From: Actinomycetota bacterium
Lineage (GTDB): Bacteria; Actinomycetota; Actinomycetes; S36-B12
Length of the DNA stretch: 64,000 nt
Assembly (NCBI GenBank): GCA_030684515.1
Contig: JAUXVJ010000024.1
Coordinates: forward strand, 407,038 to 471,037
Reading direction: 5' to 3'
The notes below the pieces were generated by a model. That model saw only the letters and a program-made list of their open reading frames with translations, searched no databases and was not told where the DNA came from. The position numbers were made by a program, and so were the translations under genes. Positions within the stretch are counted from its first letter, which is position 1. The number at the start of each line of letters is the position of its first letter. Positions 36,522-46,719 of the stretch are shown in pieces.

Positions 36522-37768
36522 GCGTTGACGTCATCATCGTTGGAGCCGGACTCGCGGGTCTGGCCGCAGCGCGTGAACTGAGTCTTGCTGGAATCGAAGT
36601 CGCCGTGCTTGAAGCAAGTGACCAGGTTGGCGGTCGAGTTCGCACTGATTACGTCGACGGACTGCAACTGGATTGGGGTTTTCAGGTCTATAATCCGGCC
36701 TATCCCGAAGCCGCCCGAATTCTTGATCACCCAGCTCTCGCGCTTCGCCCACTGGCGCCAGGCCTTGGTATCCGCCTCGGCAACGGCCGCCTGATGCGTC
36801 TGGGTGATCCACGCAAGCACTTGACCTGGGGACTGCGTGGCCTTGGTCCGGGTTCTGGCTCGCCGGTGGCCAAGATGCGTCTTGCTCGCTACCTCTTGCA
36901 TCTTGCTCGCCAGTCACCTGGGCTGCTGCAAGAAGAGGCAGACATCACTGCTCGGGACGCGCTCGTGCAAGCCGGGATAGGCGAAACTCTCATCGATCAA
37001 ATCCTGGCTCCATTTCTCGCGGGCGTGTTTCTTGAGCCCGACCTTGTGACTTCGCGCAGATTCATGGACCTGGTTCTGCGCTCCTTTGCGAACGGTCGAC
37101 CGTCGCTGCCAGCCAAGGGCATGCAGGCAATACCCGAGCAGATCCATGCAGCGCTGCCTCCCGGCACTGTGCAGCTCAACTCTGCTGTGGTGAAGATCAA
37201 CAACAAGTCGGTCAACACCGCTGACAATGGAAGCGTGCGAGCCAAACTGGTGATTATGGCAACACAGGCACCTGCCGCCGAAAAGCTCGCGCCCGGACTT
37301 CGTCTCCCAACTGGCCGCGCGGTGACGACTTGGTACCACCTCGCCGATGCGCCCGCAGAGCAACTCACCAACGGCCAATCACTACTGCTCGTCGACAGCC
37401 AACGCAGCGGCGCAGTGATCAACACCGTGGTCGTCAGCCACGCAGCCCCGTCCTACGCCTCGCAGCAGCGCGTTCTGGTCTCCTCGTCCTGCCTTGGGCT
37501 GGACACAAGTCAGGACGCTGAACAGTCCGTGCGGATACACCTGTCCAAGTTGTATGCGGCGCCGACTTCAGGCTGGCAATTGGTGGAGCGCTACTCGATT
37601 CCCTATGCCCTGCCAGCAATGGAACCTCCGTTCATGGTGCGCAAGCCAATCGAGCACGGATCCTTGCTGCTCGCCGGAGATCACCGTGAAACTGGTTCGA
37701 TTCAGGGAGCCCTGGTCAGCGGGCGTCGGGCCGCACATCGAGCCCTTGAACTGCTGGACTTACGATGA
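36506..37768 (+). CDS. FAD-dependent amine-oxidase-like oxidoreductase
   Basis: A 420-residue flavoprotein with the dinucleotide fold [21 protein letters not shown] and the second motif [15 protein letters not shown], as in flavin-containing amine oxidases and phytoene-desaturase-like enzymes. The C-terminal FAD motif appears as [19 protein letters not shown]. The protein is largely soluble in prediction. Placement between the epimerase and lipB is conserved in some actinobacteria, but its reaction is unknown. The start is GTG 36506, overlapping the previous gene by 16 bp; TTG 36518 is an alternative. Confidence 0.85.
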   Translation: MAQPLSVDVIIVGAGLAGLAAARELSLAGIEVAVLEASDQVGGRVRTDYVDGLQLDWGFQVYNPAYPEAARILDHPALALRPLAPGLGIRLGNGRLMRLGDPRKHLTWGLRGLGPGSGSPVAKMRLARYLLHLARQSPGLLQEEADITARDALVQAGIGETLIDQILAPFLAGVFLEPDLVTSRRFMDLVLRSFANGRPSLPAKGMQAIPEQIHAALPPGTVQLNSAVVKINNKSVNTADNGSVRAKLVIMATQAPAAEKLAPGLRLPTGRAVTTWYHLADAPAEQLTNGQSLLLVDSQRSGAVINTVVVSHAAPSYASQQRVLVSSSCLGLDTSQDAEQSVRIHLSKLYAAPTSGWQLVERYSIPYALPAMEPPFMVRKPIEHGSLLLAGDHRETGSIQGALVSGRRAAHRALELLDLR

Positions 37769-38433
37769 CCACTGTGCAGACCGCGACGCAATTGCAGGTC
37801 ACGCATGTTGGATTCGGCTCCGCTGCCGTTGAATACTCCGCCACCTGGGACCTCCAGCGCACGATTCATGCACAGGTCGTCAGCGGCGAATCTCCAGACA
37901 CCCTGCTGCTGCTCGAACACCAATCGGTCTACACCGCGGGTCGCCGTACCGAAGACTTCGAACGCCCAGTTGACTCAACTCCAGTCGTCGATGTCGACCG
38001 CGGAGGCAAGATCACCTGGCATGGTCCTGGGCAACTCGTCGGCTACCCCATCATTCGTCTTGGCAGCCCGGTCGATGTCATTGCTCACGTGCGTCGCATA
38101 GAGCGAATGCTCGCTGACGTCTGCCGCGAGTTCAGCCTGGATGCACAGCAGGTGAAGGGCCGAAGCGGGGTGTGGATCACTCCCCCGCAAGGCGGCCCAG
38201 ATCGCAAGGTTGCTGCCATCGGCATCAGAGTGGCAGAAGGCGTCACCATGCATGGCTTTGCTCTGAACTGCGATTGCGACCTCGATGCCTTCAATCGAAT
38301 CGTGCCGTGCGGCATCAGCGACGCAGAGGTCACTTCACTCAGCCACGAACTTGGTCGCAACGTCACTGTTGAAGAGCTCGTCCCCTTGGTCGAAGCGCGC
38401 GCACACATGATGCTTCCGGGGTACTCCGCATGA
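37765..38433 (+). CDS. lipB: lipoyl(octanoyl) transferase LipB
   Basis: Moves octanoyl groups from acyl carrier protein to lipoyl domains, 222 residues. Motifs are [23 protein letters not shown] near residue 90, VKGRSGVWI, the catalytic Lys in [10 protein letters not shown], and the catalytic Cys in FNRIVPCGI near 178. It overlaps the flavoprotein gene and lipA by 4 bp each. Together with LipA it completes endogenous lipoylation of the upstream E2. Confidence 0.95.
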   Translation: MTTVQTATQLQVTHVGFGSAAVEYSATWDLQRTIHAQVVSGESPDTLLLLEHQSVYTAGRRTEDFERPVDSTPVVDVDRGGKITWHGPGQLVGYPIIRLGSPVDVIAHVRRIERMLADVCREFSLDAQQVKGRSGVWITPPQGGPDRKVAAIGIRVAEGVTMHGFALNCDCDLDAFNRIVPCGISDAEVTSLSHELGRNVTVEELVPLVEARAHMMLPGYSA

Positions 38434-39371
38434 CCGCCGATCCAGTGTTTGTCGGTACCTCAAACGAGGGCCGCAAACTCCTGCGGATTGAAGCGCGAAA
38501 CGCCGAGACGCCTATTGAGCGCAAGCCCAGTTGGATCCGCACCAAACTTCGCACAGGTCCGGAGTACACGCAGATACGTGAATTAGTGAAGCGCGAAGGC
38601 CTGCACACCGTCTGTCAGGAAGCGGGCTGCCCCAATATCTACGAGTGCTGGGAAGACCGAGAGGCCACCTTCCTCATCGGCGGCGAGCAGTGCACACGAC
38701 GTTGCGATTTCTGCCAGATTCATACCGGCAAGCCACTGCCCCTTGATCGCGATGAGCCGCGTCGAGTGGCCGAGTCGGTCCAGTCGATGCAATTGCGCTA
38801 CGCCACGGTCACTGGCGTGACGCGAGATGATCTGGACGATGAAGGAGCTTGGCTGTGGGCCGAGACCATTCGACAGATTCGGTCCTTGAACCCCACTACC
38901 GGCATTGAAGTGCTGATTCCGGACTTCTCCGGCAAACCAGCACTCCTTGCCGAGGTATTTGCCGAGCGTCCCGAAGTGCTCGCCCATAATCTTGAGACCG
39001 TTCCAAGGATCTTCAAGTCAATCCGTCCAGCGTTCAATTACGACCGCAGCCTGGATGTGATTTCGCAAGCTCGAGCAGCAGGTCTGGTCACCAAGAGCAA
39101 CCTCATCTTGGGTCTAGGCGAGGAGATCTCCGAGGTCGAGCAGGCTCTGCGCGACCTGCACGCAGCGGGTTGCGAACTGGTGACCATCACCCAGTACTTG
39201 CGACCATCCAGCGTCCACCACCCAGTGGAGCGCTGGGTGCGTCCTGAGGAATTCGTCGGGCTTGAGGCCACCGCCACCGCAATCGGATTCGCCGGAGTGC
39301 TCAGTGGTCCCCTAGTGCGATCCAGCTACCGCGCGGGACGCCTCTACGAGCAGGCAATGGCTGCCCGCTAA
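38430..39371 (+). CDS. lipA: lipoyl synthase LipA
   Basis: A radical SAM enzyme that inserts two sulfurs into octanoyl groups, 313 residues. The auxiliary cluster motif [13 protein letters not shown] is near residue 61 and the radical SAM motif CTRRCDFC near 88. The C-terminal serine region (SSYRAG) that ligates the auxiliary cluster is present. The start overlaps the lipB stop. Confidence 0.96.
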   Translation: MTADPVFVGTSNEGRKLLRIEARNAETPIERKPSWIRTKLRTGPEYTQIRELVKREGLHTVCQEAGCPNIYECWEDREATFLIGGEQCTRRCDFCQIHTGKPLPLDRDEPRRVAESVQSMQLRYATVTGVTRDDLDDEGAWLWAETIRQIRSLNPTTGIEVLIPDFSGKPALLAEVFAERPEVLAHNLETVPRIFKSIRPAFNYDRSLDVISQARAAGLVTKSNLILGLGEEISEVEQALRDLHAAGCELVTITQYLRPSSVHHPVERWVRPEEFVGLEATATAIGFAGVLSGPLVRSSYRAGRLYEQAMAAR

Positions 39372-39409
39372 ATTCATTCCCCACTCCACGACCAATACGA
39401 TCGGGCCTC

Positions 39410-40087
39410 ATGTTCAAGAGAATTCGCCAGACCTTTACCACCATTGGCCAGAACTGGTCGATGGCACAGAAGGTCCATCGCCTGCTGGCCCTGGAGATCC
39501 TCGGATTCTTCATCGCCGGTTTTGTGGTCATCGCCCTGCCCGTTGCGTACTTCCTGAACTGGCCAACCGCGATCCTGCTCGGCATCCCTGCAGGTTCGGC
39601 TGCCGCAGTGTTCTGGTTCAGCCGCCGTGCGATGTCAGCCGCATACACCTCCATCGAAGGTCAGCCGGGAGCTGCTGCTGCCGTCGTGCAGAACCTTCGT
39701 GGTGGCTGGCAGGTCACCCCTGGCGTCGCGGTGAACAAGAATCAAGACCTCATCAGCCGAGTTGTCGGCAAGCCTGGCGTCATTCTGATTTCTGAGGGTC
39801 CAAGCAGCCGAGTTGTGCCGATGCTGGCTGCTGAGCGACGCAAGACCGCACGTTGGGTTCCCGACGTGCCGATCTATGAGCTTCAGATCGGCAACGAGGA
39901 CGGGCAGATCAAGCTTTCCAAGCTTCAACGCTCTCTCACCAAACTCCCGCGCAACCTGCGAGGAGGCGAGATCACTGAGATGCGTCGCCGTCTTGACGCG
40001 GTGAGTTCAGTCGGTGGCAGCCTGCCCGTGCCCAAGGGCCCGATGCCCACGAGCGCACGCCAGGTTCGTCGTCGTCGCGGGATGTAG
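39410..40087 (+). CDS. DUF4191 membrane protein
   Basis: A 225-residue protein of the actinobacterial DUF4191 family, regularly found directly after lipA. It begins with MFKRIRQTF, then two membrane helices (about 28-48 and 53-73), followed by a cytoplasmic basic domain ending in RRRRGM. There are no recognisable catalytic residues. A link to lipoate metabolism is only by neighbourhood. Confidence 0.85.
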   Translation: MFKRIRQTFTTIGQNWSMAQKVHRLLALEILGFFIAGFVVIALPVAYFLNWPTAILLGIPAGSAAAVFWFSRRAMSAAYTSIEGQPGAAAAVVQNLRGGWQVTPGVAVNKNQDLISRVVGKPGVILISEGPSSRVVPMLAAERRKTARWVPDVPIYELQIGNEDGQIKLSKLQRSLTKLPRNLRGGEITEMRRRLDAVSSVGGSLPVPKGPMPTSARQVRRRRGM

Positions 40088-40110
40088 CTCACGCCGCTAG
40101 ACCGCCTGGC

Positions 40111-40530
40111 TCAACTGGCGCGTGAGCGCAGAGCGACACTGCCGACCGCGCGATCGTGCAGGCCTCTGCCCTGCGAGTCGAAGATCACCGCGGGGATGAC
40201 CAGACAGATCAGCAGCGTGCGCAAGGCGATGCGCCACAGTGAAAGTCGCCGGCCAGCCAGATCCACCACTTCAACGCGCAAGAAGCGTTGCCCGAAACTG
40301 CTGGCAAAGAACCAGGTGAACAAGCTGACCTCGGCGAAGAAGACCGCGAGGATCGGCAAGGCTGCATTGTCACTCCACGGGCGAAGGCCAGGGAAGATGA
40401 CCGAGGCCACCAGCACGCTGGCCACCCAATCGATGGTGATGGCAGCTAGGCGGCGGCCAAGTCCGGCCACCTTGCCGGGCAACTGGAGAGGGGCAGGCGA
40501 GGTCACCAAGAAACCGTAGTGGGCAAGCAC
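40111..40530 (-). CDS. RDD-family membrane protein
   Basis: A 139-residue protein with the RDD fold: GRRLAAITIDWVASVLV in the first helix (the R...D signature), then two more helices and a last segment with GRGLHDRAVGSVAL. The function is unknown; relatives act as antiporters or modify membranes in some cases. A GTG eight codons further in (40506) could be the true start. It is divergent from glnA and shares its upstream region, an arrangement common in actinobacteria. Confidence 0.85.
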   Translation of the reverse strand: MLAHYGFLVTSPAPLQLPGKVAGLGRRLAAITIDWVASVLVASVIFPGLRPWSDNAALPILAVFFAEVSLFTWFFASSFGQRFLRVEVVDLAGRRLSLWRIALRTLLICLVIPAVIFDSQGRGLHDRAVGSVALRSRAS

Positions 40531-40654
40531 CTCCGCATGCCGATCGGCATGTGGGTGCTTGAGCCACCACTACTAGAGTGCAGATCGTTCCAGCGGCTTG
40601 GCCCACTGAGAGTCCCTTGGGCCACGATAAGCACCATCAGGTGCAGGAGGTGTC

Positions 40655-42079
40655 ATGTTCAGCAATGCCGAGGAAGTACTGAAGTACGTCAAGGCCGAGG
40701 GCGTCGAGTTCATCGATGTTCGCTTCATCGATCTGCCTGGCGTCATGCAGCACTTCAACATGCCAGCGGTGTCCTTCGACGAGGCGGTCTTCGAAGACGG
40801 GCTCATGTTCGACGGATCCTCAATCCGCGGCTTCCAAGCCATCCACGAATCAGACATGAAACTGATCCCTGATCCGGCAACTGCCTACCTCGATCCATTC
40901 CGCAAGGCCAAGACGCTGGTCATGAACTTCTCGATCCGCGACCCCTTCACTAACGAGCCCTACGGACGCGATCCCCGCAGCGTCGCTGCCAACGCCGAGG
41001 CATACCTGGCATCAACCGGTATTGCTGACACCGTGTACTTCGGTCCGGAAGCTGAGTTCTATGTCTTTGATGATGTGCGGTACGACTCCAATCAGCATGA
41101 GTCCTACTACCACATTGATTCCATTGAAGCGGCGTGGAATACCGGGCGGGTAGAAGAAGGTGGCAACCTCGGCTACAAGACTCCGTACAAGGGTGGCTAC
41201 TTCCCAGTGCCACCCGTTGATCACTACGCGGATCTGCGCGATGACATGGTGTCCAAGTTGCTCGGGGTCGGCTTGACCGTCGAGCGCGCGCACCACGAGG
41301 TCGGCACTGCAGGACAAGCCGAGATCAACTACAAGTTCAACACTCTTCAGCACGCAGCCGATGAGGTGATGCTGTTCAAGTACATCGTCAAGAACGTGGC
41401 CTGGGAGCATGGCAAGAGCGCAACATTCATGCCCAAGCCACTCTTCGGCGACAACGGCTCAGGCATGCACTGCCACCAGTCTTTGTGGAAGGACGGCGAG
41501 CCGCTGTTCTATGACGAGCGCGGCTACGGCGGCCTTTCGGACATGGCTCGCTGGTACATCGGTGGCCTTCTGCACCACGCCCCATCCTTGTTGGCGTTCA
41601 CGAACCCGACGGTGAACAGCTACCACCGACTTGTGCCGGGCTACGAGGCACCAGTGAACTTGGTGTACTCCGCGCGCAACCGCTCGGCATGTATCCGTAT
41701 TCCTGTGACGGGAAACTCGCCTAAGGCCAAGCGCATCGAGTTCCGGGTGCCTGATCCATCAGCGAATCCCTACCTGGCCTTTGCAGCCATGCTCATGGCT
41801 GGCATCGACGGCATCAAGAACAAGATCGAGCCGCTGGCTCCCGTCGACAAGGATCTCTACGAGTTGCCACCAGACGAGCACGCTGCGATCCCGCAGGTGC
41901 CGGCTTCGCTCGGCGAGGCACTCAATGCCCTCGAAGCAGACAATGAGTACTTGCAGGCCGGTGGAGTCTTCCCTGCCGACCTGATCGAGACCTGGATCGA
42001 CTACAAGCGCACCAAGGAGATCGAGCCCATTCAGCTGCGTCCGCACCCCTACGAGTTCAACCTCTATTACGACATCTAG
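40655..42079 (+). CDS. glnA: glutamine synthetase type I GlnA
   Basis: The principal ammonia-assimilating enzyme, 474 residues, dodecameric in the family. Motifs include DGSSIRGF near residue 51, the ATP-binding [12 protein letters not shown] near 263, and NRSACIRIP near 345. The adenylylation site is Tyr402 in DKDLYELPP, so it is a target of GlnE, encoded convergently 78 bp downstream. A strong ribosome-binding site (GCAGGAGGTG) precedes the ATG. A bidirectional terminator separates it from glnE. Confidence 0.97.
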   Translation: MFSNAEEVLKYVKAEGVEFIDVRFIDLPGVMQHFNMPAVSFDEAVFEDGLMFDGSSIRGFQAIHESDMKLIPDPATAYLDPFRKAKTLVMNFSIRDPFTNEPYGRDPRSVAANAEAYLASTGIADTVYFGPEAEFYVFDDVRYDSNQHESYYHIDSIEAAWNTGRVEEGGNLGYKTPYKGGYFPVPPVDHYADLRDDMVSKLLGVGLTVERAHHEVGTAGQAEINYKFNTLQHAADEVMLFKYIVKNVAWEHGKSATFMPKPLFGDNGSGMHCHQSLWKDGEPLFYDERGYGGLSDMARWYIGGLLHHAPSLLAFTNPTVNSYHRLVPGYEAPVNLVYSARNRSACIRIPVTGNSPKAKRIEFRVPDPSANPYLAFAAMLMAGIDGIKNKIEPLAPVDKDLYELPPDEHAAIPQVPASLGEALNALEADNEYLQAGGVFPADLIETWIDYKRTKEIEPIQLRPHPYEFNLYYDI

Positions 42080-42102
42080 ACAGGCGCCGCGCACGGCGAA
42101 CG

Positions 42103-42143
42103 AAATGAATTGGAGTGGGCCCTGGGTCCACTCCAATTCATTT
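42103..42143. terminator. bidirectional terminator between glnA and glnE
   Basis: A 16-bp perfect stem (42103-42118 with 42128-42143) around a 9-nt loop, with an AAA/TTTT flank on both sides. It lies between convergent glnA and glnE and can stop transcription from either direction. Confidence 0.9.
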
Positions 42144-42157
42144 TGCGATGTCACTTG

Positions 42158-45100
42158 TCAAGCATCACCAGAGTCGTAGAACACCCGCTCCATCACGTTG
42201 CGCGCGCGTCGGGTGATGCGCTGATAGTCCTCCAACACTCGACCCGCATCCTCGGGTGCGTAGCCGAGTACATAGGCGATTCCGTGAAGTTCGCGAATGT
42301 CCGTGGGAACCAGATCTGACGCATGTGCGCGCACCAACATGACCGCATCGCGAATCCGCGCCGCGAACTGCCAAGCCGTGCGCAAGGCATCGACATCAGC
42401 ACGCGCGATGAGTCCGGCTTGGCAGGCTGCTTCCAGCGCCTGAAGAGTGCGGGTCGTGCGAAGCCCGGGAACCTCATGCGCGTGCTGCAACTGGATCAAC
42501 TGGGCAACCCATTCGACATCGCTCAGTCCACCGCGTCCCAGCTTGGTGTGAAGATGGGGATCGGCGCCTCGCGGAAGGCGCTCAGCTTCCATCCGCGCCT
42601 TCAATCGGCGAATCTCGCGTACCTGTTCGATTTCCAAACCGCCTTGAGGAAACCTCAGGGGAGCGATCAGCGTTTCAAACCGTGCTCCAAGATCGGGATC
42701 ACCGGCGACAAACTCAGCACGCAGCAGGGCTTGCGACTCCCAGCCAGCAGACCAGCGCGCATAGTAGGCCGCGTAGGAATCCAAGGTCCGAACCAAGGGA
42801 CCCTGACGACCCTCTGGGCGCAAATCGGCATCGATCACCAACTGGGGATCATTGCTCTGAGCCATCAGCCTCATGCGCAGATCGTTGGCGACCTGGAAGG
42901 CCAAACGGCCAGCAGTCTCACCATCGACACCGTCATGGGGGTCATAGACGAACATGACATCTACATCGCTGCCAAGGCCCAGTTCGTGGCCGCCAAATCG
43001 ACCCATGGCGATCACAGCGAAGGTAAATGGCAGTGGACCTTGAAATTCAGCCGCAACCACATTCAGCGACACATTGAGCGCACCGACCAGGGTCGCCGCC
43101 GAGACGTCGGTCAGTGCCCGTTCTACTGCATCGACATCACTGAGGTGCAGCAACTGCGCTGCTGAGATTCGAAAGAGCTCACGGCGACGCAAGGCACGCA
43201 CTGCAGAGACAGCGCTGTCCGGATCTTCATATCGACCGACAGCCGACTGCGCTTCGGCGATCAGGTTTGCGCGCGAGCGCGGCTGGAGCTCATGATCATC
43301 GACCAGCATGGCCACGCTGTCTGGAGCACGCAGCAGCAACTCAGTGGCGTAGCGACTACTGGCCAGCAGTTGCGCCATCCGCTCTGCTGCCACGGATTCA
43401 TCGCGCAGGAGCCCCAGATACCAATGCGTTGAGCCCAGAGCCTCGCTCACTCGTCGGAAGCCAAGCAATCCGCCGTCCGGTTCCGGCGCATTTGCAAACC
43501 ATCCAAGCAGCACTGGCAGCAGCGTGCGTTGGATCGCCGCGCGCCTGCTCACTCCGACCGTGAGTGCCTCAATGTGTCGCAGTGCTCCTGGCGGATCCTG
43601 ATAGCCAAGCACGCGCAACCGTTCTTCAGCTGCCTGCGGCGTCAGGCGAGCTGAACCCGCGTCGAGTCTTGCCACTGCCTGCAACAGCGGCCGATAGAAC
43701 AACTTCTCGTGCAGCCTGCGCACTTCGCGGGCATGACGTTTCCAGACCGTGATGAGCTCAGTGACGGGGTCGCTGCGGAAGCCCATGGATCGGCCAAGTC
43801 GCCGCAATTCGACATCGTCCTCTGGCATCGTGTGCGTGCGTCGCAATCGGAAGAGCTGAATGCGATGCTCAAGGGCACGCAGAAATGAGTAGGCCTCCCC
43901 CAGAGTTGAGGCATCGGCGCGACCGACGTAGCCCCATGTTGCGAGCGCTTCGAGCGCGACCAAGGTTGTGCGATTGCGAATGAGCACATCGCTTCTGCCA
44001 TGCACGAGTTGGAGCAACTGCACAGCAAACTCCACATCGCGAAGACCGCCGGGAGCCAGCTTTAGCTCACGTGCACCAATGCGGCTGGGAATGTTCGCCT
44101 CCACTCGGCGACGCATGGCCTGCGCATCCTCAACGAAGCCCTCTCGTTCAACGGCACTCCAGATGAAAGGGGCAACGGCCTGGACGTAACTCTCGCCCAA
44201 GGCCAGGTCGCCCGCCGCAGGCCTGGCCTTCAGAAGTGCCTGAAACTCCCAGGTCTTGGCCCAGCGCTTGTAGTAGTCCAGGTGCGAGTTGATCGTGCGC
44301 ACCAAGGCGCCTTGTCTTCCCTCGGGTCGCAGATTGGCATCGACTTCCCAGATGCGGCCCTCCTTGGTGCTCTCATTGCAGGCGCGCATCATTCCGGTGG
44401 CAAGGAGCGTGGCTGAGCGCAGCGCCGAATCCTCGTCGCTGTCAATGGGCTCTGCAACGAAGATGACATCGACATCACTCACATAGTTGAGTTCACGGCC
44501 GCCACATTTGCCCATGCCAATGACGGCGAATCGGCAGTCCGCCGCATCCGCAGGCAGGCCCGCACGCGCAATGGCGACAGCTGATTCCAGCACTGCATCG
44601 GCCAGATCAGACAGCCATGTCGCCACCAATTTCATGGGCGCCAATTGCGAGAGGTCGCGACTGGCGATACCGAGGAGCTCGCGTCGATAGGCGATGCGCA
44701 GCGCATCAAGGGTGCGCGTTGAGTCATCGCGAGCTACTGCGAGTTCGGTGTGGACTTCAGCGCCAACGGCCGCCAGCAGATGCGCGCGAACCTCGATAGC
44801 CATGGGAGCCCGGCTCAGCGCCTCACCGTCGGCAAGCACGTCAACCTGCTCGGGATGCCGCACGAGAAAATCACCCAGCGCTTCAGACATCCCAAGCACA
44901 TCCAGCAGGCGACCGCGAAAGTCCTCATCAGTCCGGAACAGAGTCTTGGCGCTTGCATCACAGCGTTCAAAGAAGCGCTCGAGCATGACGAGCGCGAGAT
45001 CGGGATCAGCGACGCCGCTGAGGCTGGCCAGCAAGTCAGTCGCAGACTCTGAATCGTCGAGCACGAGGGCAACGGCAGGTCGGTGCAGGATCTGCTCGGC

Positions 45101-45190
45101 CCGCTCCACGTTGACCACACCAAGGCGAACCAAGCGACTGGCAGGCGAGGCGCTGCGACCTCGACCCACACCTTCACTCATGGCATCCAT
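42158..45190 (-). CDS. glnE: bifunctional glutamine synthetase adenylyltransferase/deadenylase GlnE
   Basis: A protein of about 1010 residues that adds and removes AMP on GlnA. It has two nucleotidyltransferase halves, each with its own metal motif: GGRELNYVSDVDVIFV in the N-terminal deadenylase half and GGHELGLGSDVDVMFVYD in the C-terminal adenylylase half, with the helical GlnD-regulated PII domain between them. The start is uncertain among GTG 45205, ATG 45190 and ATG 45181; I use 45190. It is preceded 46 bp upstream by the second glutamine synthetase on the same strand, so nitrogen genes cluster here. Confidence 0.94.
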   Translation of the reverse strand: MDAMSEGVGRGRSASPASRLVRLGVVNVERAEQILHRPAVALVLDDSESATDLLASLSGVADPDLALVMLERFFERCDASAKTLFRTDEDFRGRLLDVLGMSEALGDFLVRHPEQVDVLADGEALSRAPMAIEVRAHLLAAVGAEVHTELAVARDDSTRTLDALRIAYRRELLGIASRDLSQLAPMKLVATWLSDLADAVLESAVAIARAGLPADAADCRFAVIGMGKCGGRELNYVSDVDVIFVAEPIDSDEDSALRSATLLATGMMRACNESTKEGRIWEVDANLRPEGRQGALVRTINSHLDYYKRWAKTWEFQALLKARPAAGDLALGESYVQAVAPFIWSAVEREGFVEDAQAMRRRVEANIPSRIGARELKLAPGGLRDVEFAVQLLQLVHGRSDVLIRNRTTLVALEALATWGYVGRADASTLGEAYSFLRALEHRIQLFRLRRTHTMPEDDVELRRLGRSMGFRSDPVTELITVWKRHAREVRRLHEKLFYRPLLQAVARLDAGSARLTPQAAEERLRVLGYQDPPGALRHIEALTVGVSRRAAIQRTLLPVLLGWFANAPEPDGGLLGFRRVSEALGSTHWYLGLLRDESVAAERMAQLLASSRYATELLLRAPDSVAMLVDDHELQPRSRANLIAEAQSAVGRYEDPDSAVSAVRALRRRELFRISAAQLLHLSDVDAVERALTDVSAATLVGALNVSLNVVAAEFQGPLPFTFAVIAMGRFGGHELGLGSDVDVMFVYDPHDGVDGETAGRLAFQVANDLRMRLMAQSNDPQLVIDADLRPEGRQGPLVRTLDSYAAYYARWSAGWESQALLRAEFVAGDPDLGARFETLIAPLRFPQGGLEIEQVREIRRLKARMEAERLPRGADPHLHTKLGRGGLSDVEWVAQLIQLQHAHEVPGLRTTRTLQALEAACQAGLIARADVDALRTAWQFAARIRDAVMLVRAHASDLVPTDIRELHGIAYVLGYAPEDAGRVLEDYQRITRRARNVMERVFYDSGDA

Positions 45191-45236
45191 TAAACCCAGA
45201 ATCACTGCGCCCTGGGCACTGTGGGCTTCGCCAGTC

Positions 45237-46574
45237 TTACAAACGTGGCAAGTACTGATCTAGCTCCCACTGGCTGACCTGCCCACGGTAGTTGTCCCAC
45301 TCGGCCTTCTTGTTGCGAAGGAAGAAGTCAAAGACATGCTCACCCAGAGTCTCGGCAACCAGTTCAGATCGCTCCATCACCTCAAGGGCCTGTCCCAAAC
45401 TAGCCGGGAGCGCCTTCATGCCCAAGGCGCGGCGCTCAGCCTCGGTCAATGCCCAGACATCCTCCTCGGCACCGGCCGGCAGCTCATAGCCCTCTTCGAT
45501 TCCCTTGAGACCGGCAGCCAGGATCACGGCGTAGGCAAGGTACGGATTCGCCGCACTGTCCAGAGCTCGGTATTCAATGCGAGTGCTGTTTCCCTTTGAT
45601 GGCTTGTACATCGGAACGCGAATCAATGCTGAGCTGTTGTTGTGCCCCCAGCAGGCCCACGCGGGGGCTTCGGCCCCACCGAGCAGACGCTTGTATGAGT
45701 TCACCCACTGATTGGTGACCGCCGTGATCTCCGGCGCATGCTGAAGAAGACCAGCGATGAAGGCGCGGCCGATCTTTGAAAGTTGCAGCGGGGCACCAGC
45801 TTCGTAGAAGACGTTGCGATCGCCCTCGAACAGCGACAAGTGCGTGTGCATACCTGAACCCGGATGCTGGGTGAATGGCTTGGGCATGAAGGTCGCGTAC
45901 ATCCCCTGCTCCAATGCCACCTCCTGCATCACCAGACGGAAGGTCATCAGGTTGTCCGAAGTGGTCAGCGCATCTGCATAGCGAAGATCAATCTCCTGCT
46001 GGCCCGGTCCGCCTTCGTGATGGGAGAACTCAACAGAGATGCCCATCTGTTCAAGCATCATGATTGCCTGGCGCCGGAAGTCCGCAGACTGCCCGTGAGG
46101 AGTGTTGTCGAAGTATCCGTAGGAATCGGCCGGTTCCGGCGACTCACCAAGCTTGTGCCGACCTTGGAGCAGATAGAACTCGACTTCAGGATGCACATAG
46201 AAGGTAAAACCAAGATCAGCAGCCCGCATCAGCGTTCGCTTCAGCACGAATCGTGGATCGGCATAGGAGGCACTGCCATCGGGCATCTGGATATCGCAGA
46301 ACAATCGCGCGGCGCCGGGACCCTCACTGCGCCAGGGCAGCAGCGAGAAGGTTCCGGGATCCGGCTTGGCGATCATGTCGGATTCATAGACGCGGGTGAA
46401 GCCCTCAATGGCCGAGCCATCAAAGCCAATGCCTTCAGCGAAGGCGCCTTCCAGTTCAGCAGGGGCAATGGCAACGGACTTCAGCGTGCCCAGAACATCG
46501 GTGAACCAAAGACGAACGAATCGAATATCGCGCTCTTCGATCGTGCGCAGCACGAACTCGGCCTGCTTATCCAT
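45237..46574 (-). CDS. glnA2: second glutamine synthetase (GlnA2 type)
   Basis: A 445-residue glutamine synthetase homologue. Catalytic motifs are present: DGSAIEGF, KPFTQHPGSGMHTHLS near residue 235 and the ammonium and ATP loops. The adenylylation tyrosine is replaced: EEDVWALTE stands where GlnA has DKDLYELPP, so GlnE should not regulate it. The chosen ATG has the ribosome-binding site TGGAGGTC 8 nt upstream; the longer reading adds 12 residues without homology. In mycobacteria the homologue (Rv2222c) is dispensable. Confidence 0.93.
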   Translation of the reverse strand: MDKQAEFVLRTIEERDIRFVRLWFTDVLGTLKSVAIAPAELEGAFAEGIGFDGSAIEGFTRVYESDMIAKPDPGTFSLLPWRSEGPGAARLFCDIQMPDGSASYADPRFVLKRTLMRAADLGFTFYVHPEVEFYLLQGRHKLGESPEPADSYGYFDNTPHGQSADFRRQAIMMLEQMGISVEFSHHEGGPGQQEIDLRYADALTTSDNLMTFRLVMQEVALEQGMYATFMPKPFTQHPGSGMHTHLSLFEGDRNVFYEAGAPLQLSKIGRAFIAGLLQHAPEITAVTNQWVNSYKRLLGGAEAPAWACWGHNNSSALIRVPMYKPSKGNSTRIEYRALDSAANPYLAYAVILAAGLKGIEEGYELPAGAEEDVWALTEAERRALGMKALPASLGQALEVMERSELVAETLGEHVFDFFLRNKKAEWDNYRGQVSQWELDQYLPRL

Positions 46575-46719
46575 ATGGTCTTGACCTCCAGGTAACGCAC
46601 ATCCGCGCATCGGCTGAGTTCATTCGATTCGGACAGACTGTACGTGGTCCTATCCTGCCCGCTGCTGTGTTACAGGCGTATGACGTCAGGGACGGCCTGC
46701 AGGTGGATACTCTCAGTCA

